Shown here one piece after another: positions 1-8,947 of a stretch of DNA of 64,000 nt. The notes under the pieces were generated by a model. The model was not told the DNA's origin and did no database searches. It worked only from the letters and a program-made list of their open reading frames with translations. The position numbers were made by a program, and so were the translations under genes. The stretch covers positions 3,362 through 67,361 of the forward strand of contig CAAGII010000083.1 in assembly GCA_900769875.1 (NCBI GenBank), in the 5' to 3' direction. Every line of letters begins with the position of its first letter. Position 1 is the first letter of the stretch. This DNA comes from Clostridia bacterium. GTDB lineage: Bacteria > Bacillota > Clostridia > Christensenellales > Aristaeellaceae.

Positions 1-1125
1 GTGGACGGCGTGGCCGGGCCGGATACGCTCGCCGCGCTTGGCGTGACCTCGCTTGACCGCGAGGATGTGACGCTGCGCCCCGGCATGAGCGGCGCTGCCG
101 TCAGCGACTTGCAGGATACCCTTGCGCTCTACGGCTATCCGGTCGGCGCGACCGACGGCAAGTACGGCGCGCAGACCACCCGCGCGGTGCGCCTCTTTCA
201 GAAGCTCAACGGCCTGAAGGTGGACGGCGTGGCGGGCAAGGCCACGCTGACGCTGCTGGAGAGCGGCTCGTGCGTCCCCTACGAGGGCGAGGACAGCGGC
301 CTGGATGAGGACGGCGGCAAGGTGATTACCGCGTGCGTCATCAGCAACCTCATTCCCGTGGTGGGCGACACGGTGACGGCGGCGGTCATTCCCGCAGGCG
401 GCACGGCGACCTACACCTGGTATCGCGACGGCGTGAAGGTCGGCAGCGGATCAAGCTATCAGGTGACCGCGCTGGATCTGGGCTGCGTGCTGAGCGTATC
501 CGCCGAGGGCTACAACGATACCAGCGGCTCCGCCTACTCCAGCAAGACGCAGCCCGTGGTCGAGGCCGTGGGCGGCGATCGCGTGCTGATGGGCACCGCG
601 CTCATCAAAAACCGCGCGGCAGCCGAATCCACCCTTGGCGTCACCGCTGCGCTCAACACCGAGCAGGTGCATACCAAGTGGTTTCTCAACGGCACGCTCT
701 ACGCGCAGACGCGCACCATCACCCTCACCAGCGACATGATCGGTTCGTATGTGCATGTGCTGCTGGAGGCGGTGGACGGCAGCGGCTACTACGGCAGCGT
801 GATGAGCAACCTGTGCTATGTCACCGCCAGAGCGCCCGACGTGCCGGTGGAGAACATCGACAACAATCCCCTCGCCTTTGAGGGCACGGCGGTGCTGCCT
901 GAGAGCGTCACGCACGGCAGCGTGCTGACCTCGCGCATCGACGTGAACTGTCCCCGCTACACCATGGCATGGTATGTGGACGGCGCCTACTACGCCAACA
1001 CCCGCGTTTTGCAGATCACGGACGATATCCCGCTCGGCGCGGCGATTGTGCTCAAGCTGGTGCCAAACACCGACAGCGGCTACCGCGGCATGGTGGAAAC
1101 CAATCCCTGCATCGTCAGCGAATAA
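1..1125 (+). CDS. Secreted peptidoglycan-binding / Ig-like repeat protein (5' truncated)
   Basis: The reading frame is open from the first base and begins inside the end of a peptidoglycan-binding repeat (VDGVAGPDTLAALG), so the true start lies upstream. Residues about 22-90 are a complete PG_binding_1 repeat ending in the typical VDGVAGKATL. Three repeats of about 85 residues follow (near 105-190, 195-280 and 285-374), each with an Ig-like pattern of a W-Y or W-F pair, a DG turn and a closing strand. The architecture indicates an exported wall-attached protein whose ligand or enzymatic partner cannot be told. No catalytic domain is visible in the part present. It is the first of two PG_binding_1 proteins in the window. 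Confidence 0.8.
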   Translation: MDGVAGPDTLAALGVTSLDREDVTLRPGMSGAAVSDLQDTLALYGYPVGATDGKYGAQTTRAVRLFQKLNGLKVDGVAGKATLTLLESGSCVPYEGEDSGLDEDGGKVITACVISNLIPVVGDTVTAAVIPAGGTATYTWYRDGVKVGSGSSYQVTALDLGCVLSVSAEGYNDTSGSAYSSKTQPVVEAVGGDRVLMGTALIKNRAAAESTLGVTAALNTEQVHTKWFLNGTLYAQTRTITLTSDMIGSYVHVLLEAVDGSGYYGSVMSNLCYVTARAPDVPVENIDNNPLAFEGTAVLPESVTHGSVLTSRIDVNCPRYTMAWYVDGAYYANTRVLQITDDIPLGAAIVLKLVPNTDSGYRGMVETNPCIVSE

Positions 1126-1171
1126 CGAACGGCAAGCCTTGCAAAGCAAGCGCAATCGCCGTTCGTTTTTT
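1124..1171 (+). terminator. Rho-independent terminator
   Basis: Stem CGAACGGC / GCCGTTCG (1126-1133 with 1158-1165) is followed by six T. It starts at the stop codon of the PG-binding protein gene. Confidence 0.8.
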
Positions 1172-1195
1172 GATGCCGCAAGCTACAAAAGCGCA

Positions 1196-1230
1196 TGAAA
1201 AAGCGGCGTGACGAACGCAGGTCACGCCGC
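1196..1230 (-). terminator. Rho-independent terminator for the lipoprotein gene
   Basis: A perfect 10-bp stem (1203-1212 with 1221-1230) is followed on the minus strand by five T (A at 1198-1202). It lies about 90 bases past the lipoprotein stop codon. A second inverted repeat, ATCCACAGC / GCTGTGGAT, lies between (1269-1296). Confidence 0.7.
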
Positions 1231-1318
1231 GCGGGGCAGGCAGAAGCGCCTCAGTCCGCAGCAGTGTTATCCACAGCGGCTGATCCTGCTGTGGATGATG
1301 CTGCGCTTGCAGGGCGCG

Positions 1319-1858
1319 TTATTTCTTCATCATGGCTTCGATCATAGGCGCGCTCAGCGCGTACCACTGGTCGGCCTTGCAGTCGGGCGTGAGGGGCACG
1401 GACGCGTCCCACGCGTCCATGTAGAGGTAGGCGAGGTAGTTGCACGCGCCAAGATACAGCGCGCGCTGCGTGTCGTCCATCAGCGTGAGGTAGGATTGGT
1501 AGAACGTGCTGTAATCGGCTGTGCCCAGCACGTTGCCGCCGCCGGTCATAAAGACCGCCTGCAGGCCGGAGAAGCTGCCGCCGTCAGCTGGGGCAAACAC
1601 AAAGCAGTAGCCGTTTGCGGGAATGGCGCAGACCATTTCATCGGGCAACTCGCGCCCGGCTGTGAGGCGTTCAGGCGACGTGAACTGGCACACATACACG
1701 CTGCGGGGCGCGTCTGCGCGCGCGGCGGCGCGCCATGCCGTGCCCGCGAGCCGTTCCGCCTCGGTGGTGGTGGAGGAGCCGGAGCATCCGGTAAGCAGCA
1801 GGGCGGCGCAGGCAAGAAGCGCAAGAAGGGCAAATACCCGGCGACGGAAGCGGATCAT
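1319..1858 (-). CDS. Small lipoprotein of unknown function
   Basis: 179 residues. It has a short basic N-terminus (MIRFRRR), a hydrophobic core and a lipobox LLTGC with the acylated Cys near residue 25, then a Ser/Thr linker, so it should be anchored to the outer face of the membrane after signal peptidase II processing (lspA is in this window). The mature part of about 150 residues has no motif I recognise. The ATG is preceded by AAAGGAGAG at good spacing. It reads towards its own terminator. It lies just downstream of the phosphodiester glycosidase gene on the same strand, with 77 bases between, and may share its transcript. Confidence 0.75.
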   Translation of the reverse strand: MIRFRRRVFALLALLACAALLLTGCSGSSTTTEAERLAGTAWRAAARADAPRSVYVCQFTSPERLTAGRELPDEMVCAIPANGYCFVFAPADGGSFSGLQAVFMTGGGNVLGTADYSTFYQSYLTLMDDTQRALYLGACNYLAYLYMDAWDASVPLTPDCKADQWYALSAPMIEAMMKK

Positions 1859-1935
1859 GGAAACTCTCCTTTCATATGGGCAAATGCGGCTGGCAAAAAA
1901 AGTATGCGCGGCTTCGTCCGGTTTGATACGCCCTC

Positions 1936-2877
1936 TCAGCGGCTGGGCACAAGGGTCGCGAACCAGATGCAGTCGCCGACCTTGCGCTGCTTGTTGGTCG
2001 CGTTGATCTTCTCAAAATTGAGCACAATGGAGGTGGAAGCGCCGCCGTCAAGGTTGTAGGCCTGCTGCGCGCCCAGCTCGGCGCACAGGTCGGCGATTTC
2101 GCGGATGGTCATGCCGACGCTGCCCACCTGCTCGGGGCCCTCGGTGGCGACCACCATGTATTCCAGCTCGCCCGTCTGGCAGAAGGCGAGGCGCTGGGTC
2201 AGGTTGTTCTTGCCCACGTTGGCGGTGATGGCGCGGATTTCATCGTCGGTGATGACTTGACCGTCCACCACCAGGCGCGGGCCGAAGGAGAACGCGTGCA
2301 GAATCTCCCCGTCAAAGCCCTGAAAATTCTTGGCGTGGTCGCCCCGGACGATGTGGAAATCGCCGTTCATGTCGATGTAGAGCACGTCGTAGCGCGGCGA
2401 GGGGTTCTCGCGGCGCACCTGCTGCCCGTTGCGCCAGATCACGCCCTCGGTGTGATAGCAGAAGAAATCGCCGTTGATGGCCAGCACGGCGTTGGCGCGC
2501 TTGGCCATGCGGAACACATAATCGTCCGACTGCGAGTTGGGGCGCTTGGGATTGGCCGACGCGGTGCGAAGCTGGCTGATATCGCTCAGGCGGATGCGCA
2601 CCACCCACACGCGGTTCTTTTTTGTGCCGTCGGGCGTTGGGCGGTCGAAGGTCTCGATGGCAATATCCAGCGAGTCGTCGTGGTAGCCGGCGTTGTCCGG
2701 CAGAAAGCAGCTCTGGATGGGGGAATTGGGCGACTCATCCACATCCCACGGGATCGGCTCGAAGAACATCTCGGGCAGCGGGATGGCGAAGGCGTCGTCC
2801 TCCGCGTCCTCGGCGGCGGCGGGCACAAGGATCGAAAGCATCACAAGCAGCAGCGTGAGCAGGCGTTGCAGGGTCAT
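1936..2877 (-). CDS. Phosphodiester glycosidase (NAGPA-domain) secreted protein
   Basis: 313 residues with a signal peptide (hydrophobic stretch ending VPAAAE). The core matches the NAGPA/phosphodiester-glycosidase family: LAINGDFFCYHTEG near the middle, FGPRLVVDG, and the C-terminal signature YNLDGGASTSIVLNF. The family removes sugar phosphodiesters, and bacterial members are often linked to exopolysaccharide or wall-polymer processing. The start was set at the ATG with AAAGGAGA eight bases upstream; the longer open frame upstream has no ribosome site. A second family member lies at 28.9 kb. The substrate cannot be inferred from context. Confidence 0.88.
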   Translation of the reverse strand: MTLQRLLTLLLVMLSILVPAAAEDAEDDAFAIPLPEMFFEPIPWDVDESPNSPIQSCFLPDNAGYHDDSLDIAIETFDRPTPDGTKKNRVWVVRIRLSDISQLRTASANPKRPNSQSDDYVFRMAKRANAVLAINGDFFCYHTEGVIWRNGQQVRRENPSPRYDVLYIDMNGDFHIVRGDHAKNFQGFDGEILHAFSFGPRLVVDGQVITDDEIRAITANVGKNNLTQRLAFCQTGELEYMVVATEGPEQVGSVGMTIREIADLCAELGAQQAYNLDGGASTSIVLNFEKINATNKQRKVGDCIWFATLVPSR

Positions 2878-2983
2878 CGGTGCATCTCCTTTGAAATCAT
2901 ATACAGGTATATTGTACCACAGTTTCATGCTCTGTGGAAGGGTTATCCTGCCTTTGCGGCGCATTTGTTGCATGCGCGCGCAC

Positions 2984-3012
2984 TTGCGCAAACGCGGCAA
3001 ATCCTGTACAAT
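2984..3012 (+). promoter_or_regulatory. SigA-type promoter
   Basis: TTGCGC, 17 bases, TACAAT, ending 21 bases before the TTG start of the decarboxylase-like gene. A weaker divergent -10 (TACAAT on the minus strand at 2911-2916) probably serves the phosphodiester glycosidase gene. Confidence 0.6.
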
Positions 3013-3033
3013 AGGTGCGGAGCGTGATGACGA

Positions 3034-4413
3034 TTGGATCGACCCGTATTTGACATGCTGCTGCGCGCGTCGCATCGCGGCAGCCTGCACATGCCGGGGC
3101 ACAAGGGCATACCGCCCTTTGGCGCGGTGGACGCTTATTGCCTGGATACCACCGAGCTGCCCGTGACCGACGATCTCTACAGTCCCACGGGCGCGCTTGA
3201 TGAAGCGCAGCGGCGCTATGCCGCGTGCGCCGGGGCGGGCGCGAGCATTTTTCTGCACAACGGCTCAACCTGCGGCATCCACGCGATGCTGCAGCTTGGT
3301 GCGCGGGAGGGCGACACGGTGCTTTTGCCGCGCAACGCGCATCTCTCGGCGGTGAACGCGTGCATCCTTGGCGGCCTGCGCCCCGTGTGGATGCCCGTGA
3401 CACAGCGAGCGGACGGCTACTGCTACCTGCGCGAGGAAACCGTGCTGGAGGCGCTTGCCCGCCACCCGGAGGCGCGTGCGGTGCTTGTCACAAGCCCGGA
3501 CTACTACGGCTGCTGCATGCCGCTTGAGCGCGTCGCGCGCGCCGCCCGCGCGCAGGGGACGCGCCTTGTGGTGGACGAGGCGCACGGCGCGCATCTGCCG
3601 TGGCTGAACGCGGCGCTGTCTGCCTCGCGGCACGCGGACGCGTGGGTGCAGTCGGTTCACAAGACGCTTCCGGGGCTGACGGGCGCGGCGGTGCTGCACC
3701 TTGCGGACGCGCGCGATCGTGAGGCCGCGCTGCGCCTGATCCGCCGGGAGCAGACCTCCTCGCCCAGCTTTCTGCTGATGCTGTCCATCGACGACGCGCG
3801 CGCGTTCATGGAGCGGGAGGGCGCGTCCCGCCTTCGCGCTGTGTGCGGCGCGGCAAACGGCCTTCGCGCGCGCCTTGCGTCCCTCGGCTATCGGGACGCG
3901 CATGAAGCGTGGGCGGATACCGGCATGCGCTTTGACCCCACGCGCCTTGTCATCGACGCGCCGCAGGGCGGGCCCGCGCTGCTTTCCTCGCTTGCCGCGC
4001 GCGGTCTGGACGCGGAGATGTGCGACTGGCGGCGCGTGGTGGTGATCCTCTCGGCAATGGACGATGAAACAACCGTCGCGCGCCTTGAGGAGGCGCTGCG
4101 CGCCATTTGGCCCGTCGCGCGCGATATTCCGCCGCCCGCGGAGCTGCCGGCGCTGCCCCCGCGCCGCATGAGCCCGCGCGAGGCCGTGATGGCCCCGTGC
4201 GAGGCCGTGCCGCTGGATCGGGCGGAGGGGCGCGTGGCGGCGCAGGCCGCGGGACTGTATCCGCCGGGCATTCCGCTGGTGTGCCCGGGCGAGGAGCTGA
4301 CGCGGGAGATCGCGCAGTGTTTGATCCGGCACGGAGATCGCCAGCTCTTTGGCGTGGAAGGAGAAAAGCTTGTATGCGTAAGGCAGTCATCTTTGACCTT
4401 GACGGAACGCTGA
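3034..4413 (+). CDS. Orn/Lys/Arg decarboxylase-family PLP enzyme
   Basis: 459 residues. The fold is the aspartate-aminotransferase type of the group III decarboxylases: HMPGHKG near the N-terminus, HNGSTCGIHAM, the PLP-contacting VDEAHGAHL, and SVHKTLPGLTG with the Schiff-base Lys. The C-terminal decarboxylase domain is short. Its position directly before thymidylate kinase matches the yaaO-tmk arrangement of Bacillus, and the true substrate of these proteins is often unclear. The start is TTG, with GGAG about 11 bases upstream; no in-frame ATG comes before residue 8. The 3' end overlaps the next gene by 40 bases in another frame. Confidence 0.85.
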   Translation: MDRPVFDMLLRASHRGSLHMPGHKGIPPFGAVDAYCLDTTELPVTDDLYSPTGALDEAQRRYAACAGAGASIFLHNGSTCGIHAMLQLGAREGDTVLLPRNAHLSAVNACILGGLRPVWMPVTQRADGYCYLREETVLEALARHPEARAVLVTSPDYYGCCMPLERVARAARAQGTRLVVDEAHGAHLPWLNAALSASRHADAWVQSVHKTLPGLTGAAVLHLADARDREAALRLIRREQTSSPSFLLMLSIDDARAFMEREGASRLRAVCGAANGLRARLASLGYRDAHEAWADTGMRFDPTRLVIDAPQGGPALLSSLAARGLDAEMCDWRRVVVILSAMDDETTVARLEEALRAIWPVARDIPPPAELPALPPRRMSPREAVMAPCEAVPLDRAEGRVAAQAAGLYPPGIPLVCPGEELTREIAQCLIRHGDRQLFGVEGEKLVCVRQSSLTLTER

Positions 4414-5648
4414 CCCGGAGCGAGGAGGGCATCTGGCGCAGCGTGGAGTACGCGGCGGACGCGCTGGGCTTTCCCCGCCCGGACGCGGAAACGCTGCGCC
4501 GCTTTATCGGCCCGCCGCTGGATTATTCCTTCCGCACCTACATGGGCATGAGCGCGGATGACGCGGCGCGCGCCGTGGCGGCCTACCGCGTGCGCTACAA
4601 CGACGTGGGACTGTTTGAAAACCGGGTGTATCCCGGCATCCGGCGGCTTTTGCGCATGCTGCGGCGCGCGGGCGTGTGGTGCGCCATCGCCACCGGCAAG
4701 CCGCAGGAGCCGAGCGAAAGGATTGTGCGCCATTTTCTGCTGGACGGGTTCTTCGACCGCGTTGTGGGCACGGACGGCGTGAAGGCCGACAAGCGCGAGC
4801 TGATCGGGCGCGCGCTGCCCGACACGTTTGACGAGGCGTGGATGATCGGCGACCGCCGCTTTGATATCGAGGGCGGCCGCGCGGCGGGCATTCGCACCAT
4901 CGGCGTGGGTTACGGCTACGGCAGCGAGGAGGAGCTGCGTGACGCGCGGTGCGACGTGTACTGCCCTGCCGTGCAGGACGTGATCGACACGCTCTGCCCG
5001 GGGGAGGAGCCGCCCATGGGCGCGTTCCTGACCATGGAGGGGCTGGACGGCAGCGGCAAGACGACGCAGCTCGCGCTGCTCACTGGCGCCCTGGACCGAT
5101 TCGGCTTTGAGGTGACGCACAGCCGCGAGCCGGGCGGATGCATGGTGAGCGAGAAAATCCGCGACCTGCTGCTTGACCGCGCCAACGTGGGCATGACCGC
5201 GCAGACCGAGGCGCTGCTCTACGCCGCCGCGCGCGCGCAGCATGTGCGCGAGGTGATCGTGCCCGCGATGCGTCAGGGGCGCGTGGTGTTGTGCGACCGG
5301 TATGTGGATTCGTCGGTGGCCTATCAGGGCGGCGGGCGGGAGCTTGGCGTGGATACGGTGCTTGCGATGAACGCGCCCGCAACCGGCGGCGTGATGCCGC
5401 TTGCCACCGTGTATCTGGACATCCGCCATGAGGACGCGCTGCGCCGAAGGGTGGCGGCGAGTGAGCCCGACCGCATCGAAATGGAGGCGGAGCGCTTCCA
5501 CGCGCGGGTCGAGGGCGCGTACCGCGAGCTGATCGCCCGCGATCCTGAGCGCTTTGTGGTGGTGGACGCGACCCTTGCCCCGGAGGAAATCGGCGGGGAG
5601 GCCGCGCGGCAGGTGATCGCGCGCCTTGCGGAGGCGGAGCATGGCTGA
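4374..5648 (+). CDS. tmk: HAD-family phosphatase fused to thymidylate kinase
   Basis: One open frame of 424 residues carries two enzymes. Residues 1-213 are a HAD hydrolase of the phosphoglycolate-phosphatase/5'-nucleotidase type: DLDGT at 8-12, FIGPPLDYSF, ATGKP, and MIGDRRFDIEGG. From Met215 there is a full dTMP kinase: P-loop GLDGSGKT at 223-230, CDRYVDSSVAYQGG, and a lid region ending DRIEMEAERFHARVEGAY. dTMP kinase makes dTDP for DNA synthesis. The ATG at 4374 has GGAGA upstream. The internal Met215 codon (5016) is preceded by GGGGGAGGAG at ideal spacing, so the kinase may also be made alone. There is no stop codon between the parts. The 3' end overlaps mnmA by 8 bases. Confidence 0.85.
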   Translation: MRKAVIFDLDGTLTRSEEGIWRSVEYAADALGFPRPDAETLRRFIGPPLDYSFRTYMGMSADDAARAVAAYRVRYNDVGLFENRVYPGIRRLLRMLRRAGVWCAIATGKPQEPSERIVRHFLLDGFFDRVVGTDGVKADKRELIGRALPDTFDEAWMIGDRRFDIEGGRAAGIRTIGVGYGYGSEEELRDARCDVYCPAVQDVIDTLCPGEEPPMGAFLTMEGLDGSGKTTQLALLTGALDRFGFEVTHSREPGGCMVSEKIRDLLLDRANVGMTAQTEALLYAAARAQHVREVIVPAMRQGRVVLCDRYVDSSVAYQGGGRELGVDTVLAMNAPATGGVMPLATVYLDIRHEDALRRRVAASEPDRIEMEAERFHARVEGAYRELIARDPERFVVVDATLAPEEIGGEAARQVIARLAEAEHG

Positions 5649-6735
5649 GAGAATTGTGGTGGGCATGTCCGGCGGCGTGGATTCGTCGGTGGCGGCGCTG
5701 CTGCTCAAGCAGCAGGGCTACGATGTGATCGGCGTGTTCATGAACAACTGGGACGAGGACGGCGAGGACGGCGTATGCACCGCCGAGAGCGACTGGAACG
5801 ATGTGCGGCAGGTGTGCGACCTCATCGACATACCCTACTACAGCGTGAGCTTCGCGCGTGAATACTGGGACAGGGTGTTTCGCTACTTTCTGGACGAATA
5901 CCGCGCCGGACGCACGCCGAACCCGGACGTACTGTGCAACCGCGAGATCAAGTTCCGCGCCTTTCTGGATTTCGCGATGAAGCTGGGCGCGACGCGCATG
6001 GCGACCGGCCACTTTGTGCAGACCAACGCGCGGGGCGAGCTGTTGCGCGGCGCGGATGCGGCGAAGGATCAGAGCTATTTCCTGTACATGGTGCATCGTG
6101 AGCAGCTGCTGCGCGCGGTGTTCCCGGTGGGCGGCATGACCAAGGCCGAGGTGCGGCGGATTGCGAAGGAGCATCATCTGCCCACCAGCCAGAAGAAGGA
6201 TTCCACCGGCGTGTGCTTCATCGGCGAAAGGCGCTTCAAGCAGTTTTTGCAGACCTATCTGCCCGCCTGCCCCGGCGATATGGTCGCGCCGGACGGCACG
6301 GTGGTGGGGCGGCACGACGGGCTGATGTACTACACCCTCGGGCAGCGGCGCGGTCTGGGCATCGGCGGCTGCGGCGACGGGCGAAGCTGGTTTGTGATCG
6401 GCAAGGAGCTTGAAAGCAACCGCCTGCTCGTGGCGCAGGGCGAGGATCACCCGATGCTCTATTCCACGCTGTCCGTCGCGGGCGACGTGACGTGGGTCGC
6501 GGACGCGCCCCTTTCGGAGGGTGACACGCTGCTTTGCACCTGCAAGTACCGCTACCGCCAGCAGGATCAGCCGGTCGAGGCGCGCCTTGAGGGCGGAAAG
6601 CTCCTGCTGCGCAGCCTGACCCCCCAGCGCGCGGTCACGCCCGGACAGAGCGCGGTGCTCTACCTGGGCGAGCGGTGCCTTGGCGGCGGCGTGGTGGAGT
6701 CGGTGCTGGACGCGGGATACGTGGGCGCGCCGTAG
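5641..6735 (+). CDS. mnmA: tRNA-specific 2-thiouridylase MnmA
   Basis: 364 residues. It installs sulfur at C2 of U34 in Lys, Glu and Gln tRNAs, with ATP activation. The N-terminal PP-loop SGGVDSS is at 10-16. The catalytic Cys pair is C99 (NPDVLCNREIKF) and C192 (STGVCFIGERRF). A central domain and C-terminal beta barrel follow. The start is at the ATG with GGAGG six bases upstream, inside the end of the tmk fusion gene; the longer frame starts have no ribosome site. Length and motifs are normal for the family. It is the last gene of the 3.0-6.7 kb cluster and ends at a strong hairpin. Confidence 0.96.
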   Translation: MAERIVVGMSGGVDSSVAALLLKQQGYDVIGVFMNNWDEDGEDGVCTAESDWNDVRQVCDLIDIPYYSVSFAREYWDRVFRYFLDEYRAGRTPNPDVLCNREIKFRAFLDFAMKLGATRMATGHFVQTNARGELLRGADAAKDQSYFLYMVHREQLLRAVFPVGGMTKAEVRRIAKEHHLPTSQKKDSTGVCFIGERRFKQFLQTYLPACPGDMVAPDGTVVGRHDGLMYYTLGQRRGLGIGGCGDGRSWFVIGKELESNRLLVAQGEDHPMLYSTLSVAGDVTWVADAPLSEGDTLLCTCKYRYRQQDQPVEARLEGGKLLLRSLTPQRAVTPGQSAVLYLGERCLGGGVVESVLDAGYVGAP

Positions 6736-6748
6736 AGCGCACGCAAAA

Positions 6749-6796
6749 GGAGCGCTTCCCCCTGACCAATGCATGGGGGAAGCGCTCCTGTTTTTT
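6749..6796. terminator. Bidirectional terminator between mnmA and rny
   Basis: A 15-bp perfect stem (6749-6763 with 6775-6789) is followed by T6 on the plus strand and preceded by A4, giving T4 on the minus strand. It serves both convergent genes. Confidence 0.85.
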
Positions 6797-6798
6797 GC

Positions 6799-8379
6799 TT
6801 ACTTCGCGTACTCGGTGGAGCGGGTTTCGCGGATCACGTTGACGCGGATCTGACCCGGATACTCCATTTCCTTTTCGATGCGCTTGGCGATTTCCTTCGC
6901 CAGCACCTTGGTGCCCTCGTCGGTCACGTCGTCGGGCTTGACCATGATGCGCACCTCGCGGCCGGACTGGATGGCGTAGCACTTTTCCACGCCCTCAAAG
7001 CTCATGGAGATCTCCTCCAGCTTTTCCAGACGCTTGATGTAGTTCTCCAGGCTCTCGCGGCGCGCGCCGGGACGGGCTGCGGAGATCGCGTCGGCTGCCT
7101 GCACAAGCACGGCCTCCACGGTCTGGGGCTCGACGTCGTTGTGGTGGGCGAGGATGGCGTGGATCACGTCGGGGCTCTCGTGGTACTTGCGGGCCAGCTC
7201 GCCGCCCAGCGTCACATGGGTGCCCTCGGCCTCGTGGTCAACAGCCTTGCCGATGTCGTGCAGGAGACCCGCGCGCTTGGCCAATTGCACATCGGCGCCC
7301 AGCTCGGCGGCCATGAGTCCCGCCAGATGGCTGACCTCGATGGAGTGCTTGAGCACGTTCTGGCCGTAGCTGGTGCGGTACTTGAGGCGGCCCAGCAGCT
7401 TGACCAGCTCGTGGTGCAAGCCGTGCTGATTGGTCTCGAACACGGCGTTTTCGCCGGCCTCGCGGATCTGGTTGTCCACTTCCTTCTTCGCCTTCTCGAC
7501 CATTTCCTCGATGCGGGCGGGATGGATGCGGCCGTCCATAATCAGGCGCTCCACGGCGATGCGGGCGATCTCGCGGCGCACCGGATCAAACGCGGAGACG
7601 ATGATCGCCTCGGGCGTATCGTCAATGATGAGGTCGACGCCGGTCGCGCTTTCCAGCGCGCGGATGTTGCGGCCCTCGCGGCCGATGATGCGGCCCTTCA
7701 TGTCGTCGTTGGGCAGGGCGATGACGCTCACGGTGCTTTCCGCCACATGATCCGCCGCGCACTTCTGAATGGCGAGGGCGATGATGTTCCTTGCCTTCTT
7801 CTCGCCCTCCTCCTTGGCCTTGGCCTCGATGTCGCGCACCATGGCGGCGGCGTCGTGGAACGCGTCCTTCTGCACGCGCTCGGAGATCATCTGGCGCGCC
7901 TCGTCCTGCGTCATGCCGGCGATGCGCTCCAGCTCGGTCTCCTGGCGGCGGTGCAGCTCCTCGGCCTCCTCCTCGCGCTTGAGGATATCGGCCTGCTTTT
8001 TGTTCAGGCTCTCCTCGCGCGCCTCAAGGTTGTCGCTCTTCTTGTCCAGCGATTCTTCGCGCTGGGCGATGCGGCGCTCGTTGCGCTGCAGCTCGTTGCG
8101 GCGCTCGCGGATTTCGCGCTCGTTCTCGCGCATCTCGCGCTCGTTCTCGGCCTTTTCGCGGTCGTTCTCCGCCTTGGCCTTGAGAATCTCCTCCTTGGCC
8201 TCCAGCACCTTTTCCTTCTTGTACTCGTCGGCCTTGCGGACCGCGTCGTCATACAGGTGCTTTGCGTACTCCTCGGTGCGGCCGATCTTGGCCTCAACGG
8301 CCTGCTTGCGGTAGCTGTAGCCGCCAAAGCCGCCCGCAGCCGCGCCCACGATCAGGCCCAGCAGAATCCATAATACCAT
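6799..8379 (-). CDS. rny: Ribonuclease Y
   Basis: 526 residues, the normal length. An N-terminal membrane segment (VLWILLGLIVGAAAGGFGG) is followed by a long charged coiled coil rich in Glu, Arg and Lys. Then come a KH RNA-binding domain with GRIIGREGRNI and an HD phosphohydrolase domain with LLHDIGKA. RNase Y is the membrane-bound endonuclease that starts mRNA decay in many Firmicutes. The ATG has GGGGGAGGG upstream; the longer open frame contains no plausible extra domain. The nearest good promoter on this strand is about 410 bases upstream, implying a long leader. Confidence 0.96.
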   Translation of the reverse strand: MVLWILLGLIVGAAAGGFGGYSYRKQAVEAKIGRTEEYAKHLYDDAVRKADEYKKEKVLEAKEEILKAKAENDREKAENEREMRENEREIRERRNELQRNERRIAQREESLDKKSDNLEAREESLNKKQADILKREEEAEELHRRQETELERIAGMTQDEARQMISERVQKDAFHDAAAMVRDIEAKAKEEGEKKARNIIALAIQKCAADHVAESTVSVIALPNDDMKGRIIGREGRNIRALESATGVDLIIDDTPEAIIVSAFDPVRREIARIAVERLIMDGRIHPARIEEMVEKAKKEVDNQIREAGENAVFETNQHGLHHELVKLLGRLKYRTSYGQNVLKHSIEVSHLAGLMAAELGADVQLAKRAGLLHDIGKAVDHEAEGTHVTLGGELARKYHESPDVIHAILAHHNDVEPQTVEAVLVQAADAISAARPGARRESLENYIKRLEKLEEISMSFEGVEKCYAIQSGREVRIMVKPDDVTDEGTKVLAKEIAKRIEKEMEYPGQIRVNVIRETRSTEYAK

Positions 8380-8790
8380 CCGTGTGTTCCCTCCCCCTTC
8401 TTTTTGTTGGCGATTGATTTTCTGCATCATGCGCAGCCCGCCGCACGACAAAGCGCCGTGCAGCTGCGTTGGACTGCACGGCTGTACACCGCCTCGGGCA
8501 CCCCGCTGGATTGCTGTGTTGTTGCATATGTTCTGCCGCGGGCACAAGCAAACCACAGCGCGGCAGATTGCCCGCTGTACCCTGCGTATACCCGCTGCGG
8601 CGGTACGGCGCTTCCCCTGTTTTTGATAAGGGGGACGGCGCTTCTCCGCTACTCTATGCGGCGACAGGCGCGTGCCCGCCGCCGGAAAACACACGCCGCG
8701 AGCACTGCCGCGGCATGAACATGCAAGGGGATGTCTATCGAAAGCGGCGCGCGCTCATCCAAAGGAAAAACGCTACAGCCGATCGGAAAT

Positions 8791-8819
8791 ATTGTAATGG
8801 TTCTTTCACACTCTGTCAA
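8791..8819 (-). promoter_or_regulatory. Promoter, probably for rny
   Basis: On the minus strand TTGACA (8814-8819), 17 bases, TACAAT (8791-8796). The only downstream gene on this strand is rny, whose ATG is 412 bases from the -10. Confidence 0.6.
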
Positions 8820-8885
8820 GTGCCGAAGCGGTCGTTTTTTCCCGCGCCGGGAAAAAACCTTGCGCCAATCCCGGCGGACTTTTCC

Positions 8886-8915
8886 ACTTGCAAAACGTGC
8901 AAGTCGTGTTACAAT
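8886..8915 (+). promoter_or_regulatory. rimO promoter with an overlapping inverted repeat
   Basis: TTGCAA (8888-8893), 16 bases, TACAAT (8910-8915). The inverted repeat ACTTGCA / TGCAAGT (8886-8892 with 8898-8904) overlaps the -35, so a dimeric regulator could bind here. Confidence 0.55.
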
Positions 8916-8947
8916 AGCAGTGAAACTACACGGAGGGAACGAAACGC

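Larger units (their letters stand above)
8380..8947. other. 568-base divergent intergenic region between rny and rimO
   Basis: No convincing gene on either strand; frames here lack ribosome sites and have arbitrary composition. It holds a minus-strand promoter (8791-8819), a plus-strand promoter (8888-8915), and a GC-rich stretch with inverted repeats that would be the rny leader if the minus promoter is used. Confidence 0.6.

Noticed and set aside
1267..1296. Isolated perfect DnaA box with an inverted partner
   Set aside because: It is part of a small hairpin behind the lipoprotein gene with no AT-rich stretch or further boxes, so a replication role is not supported.
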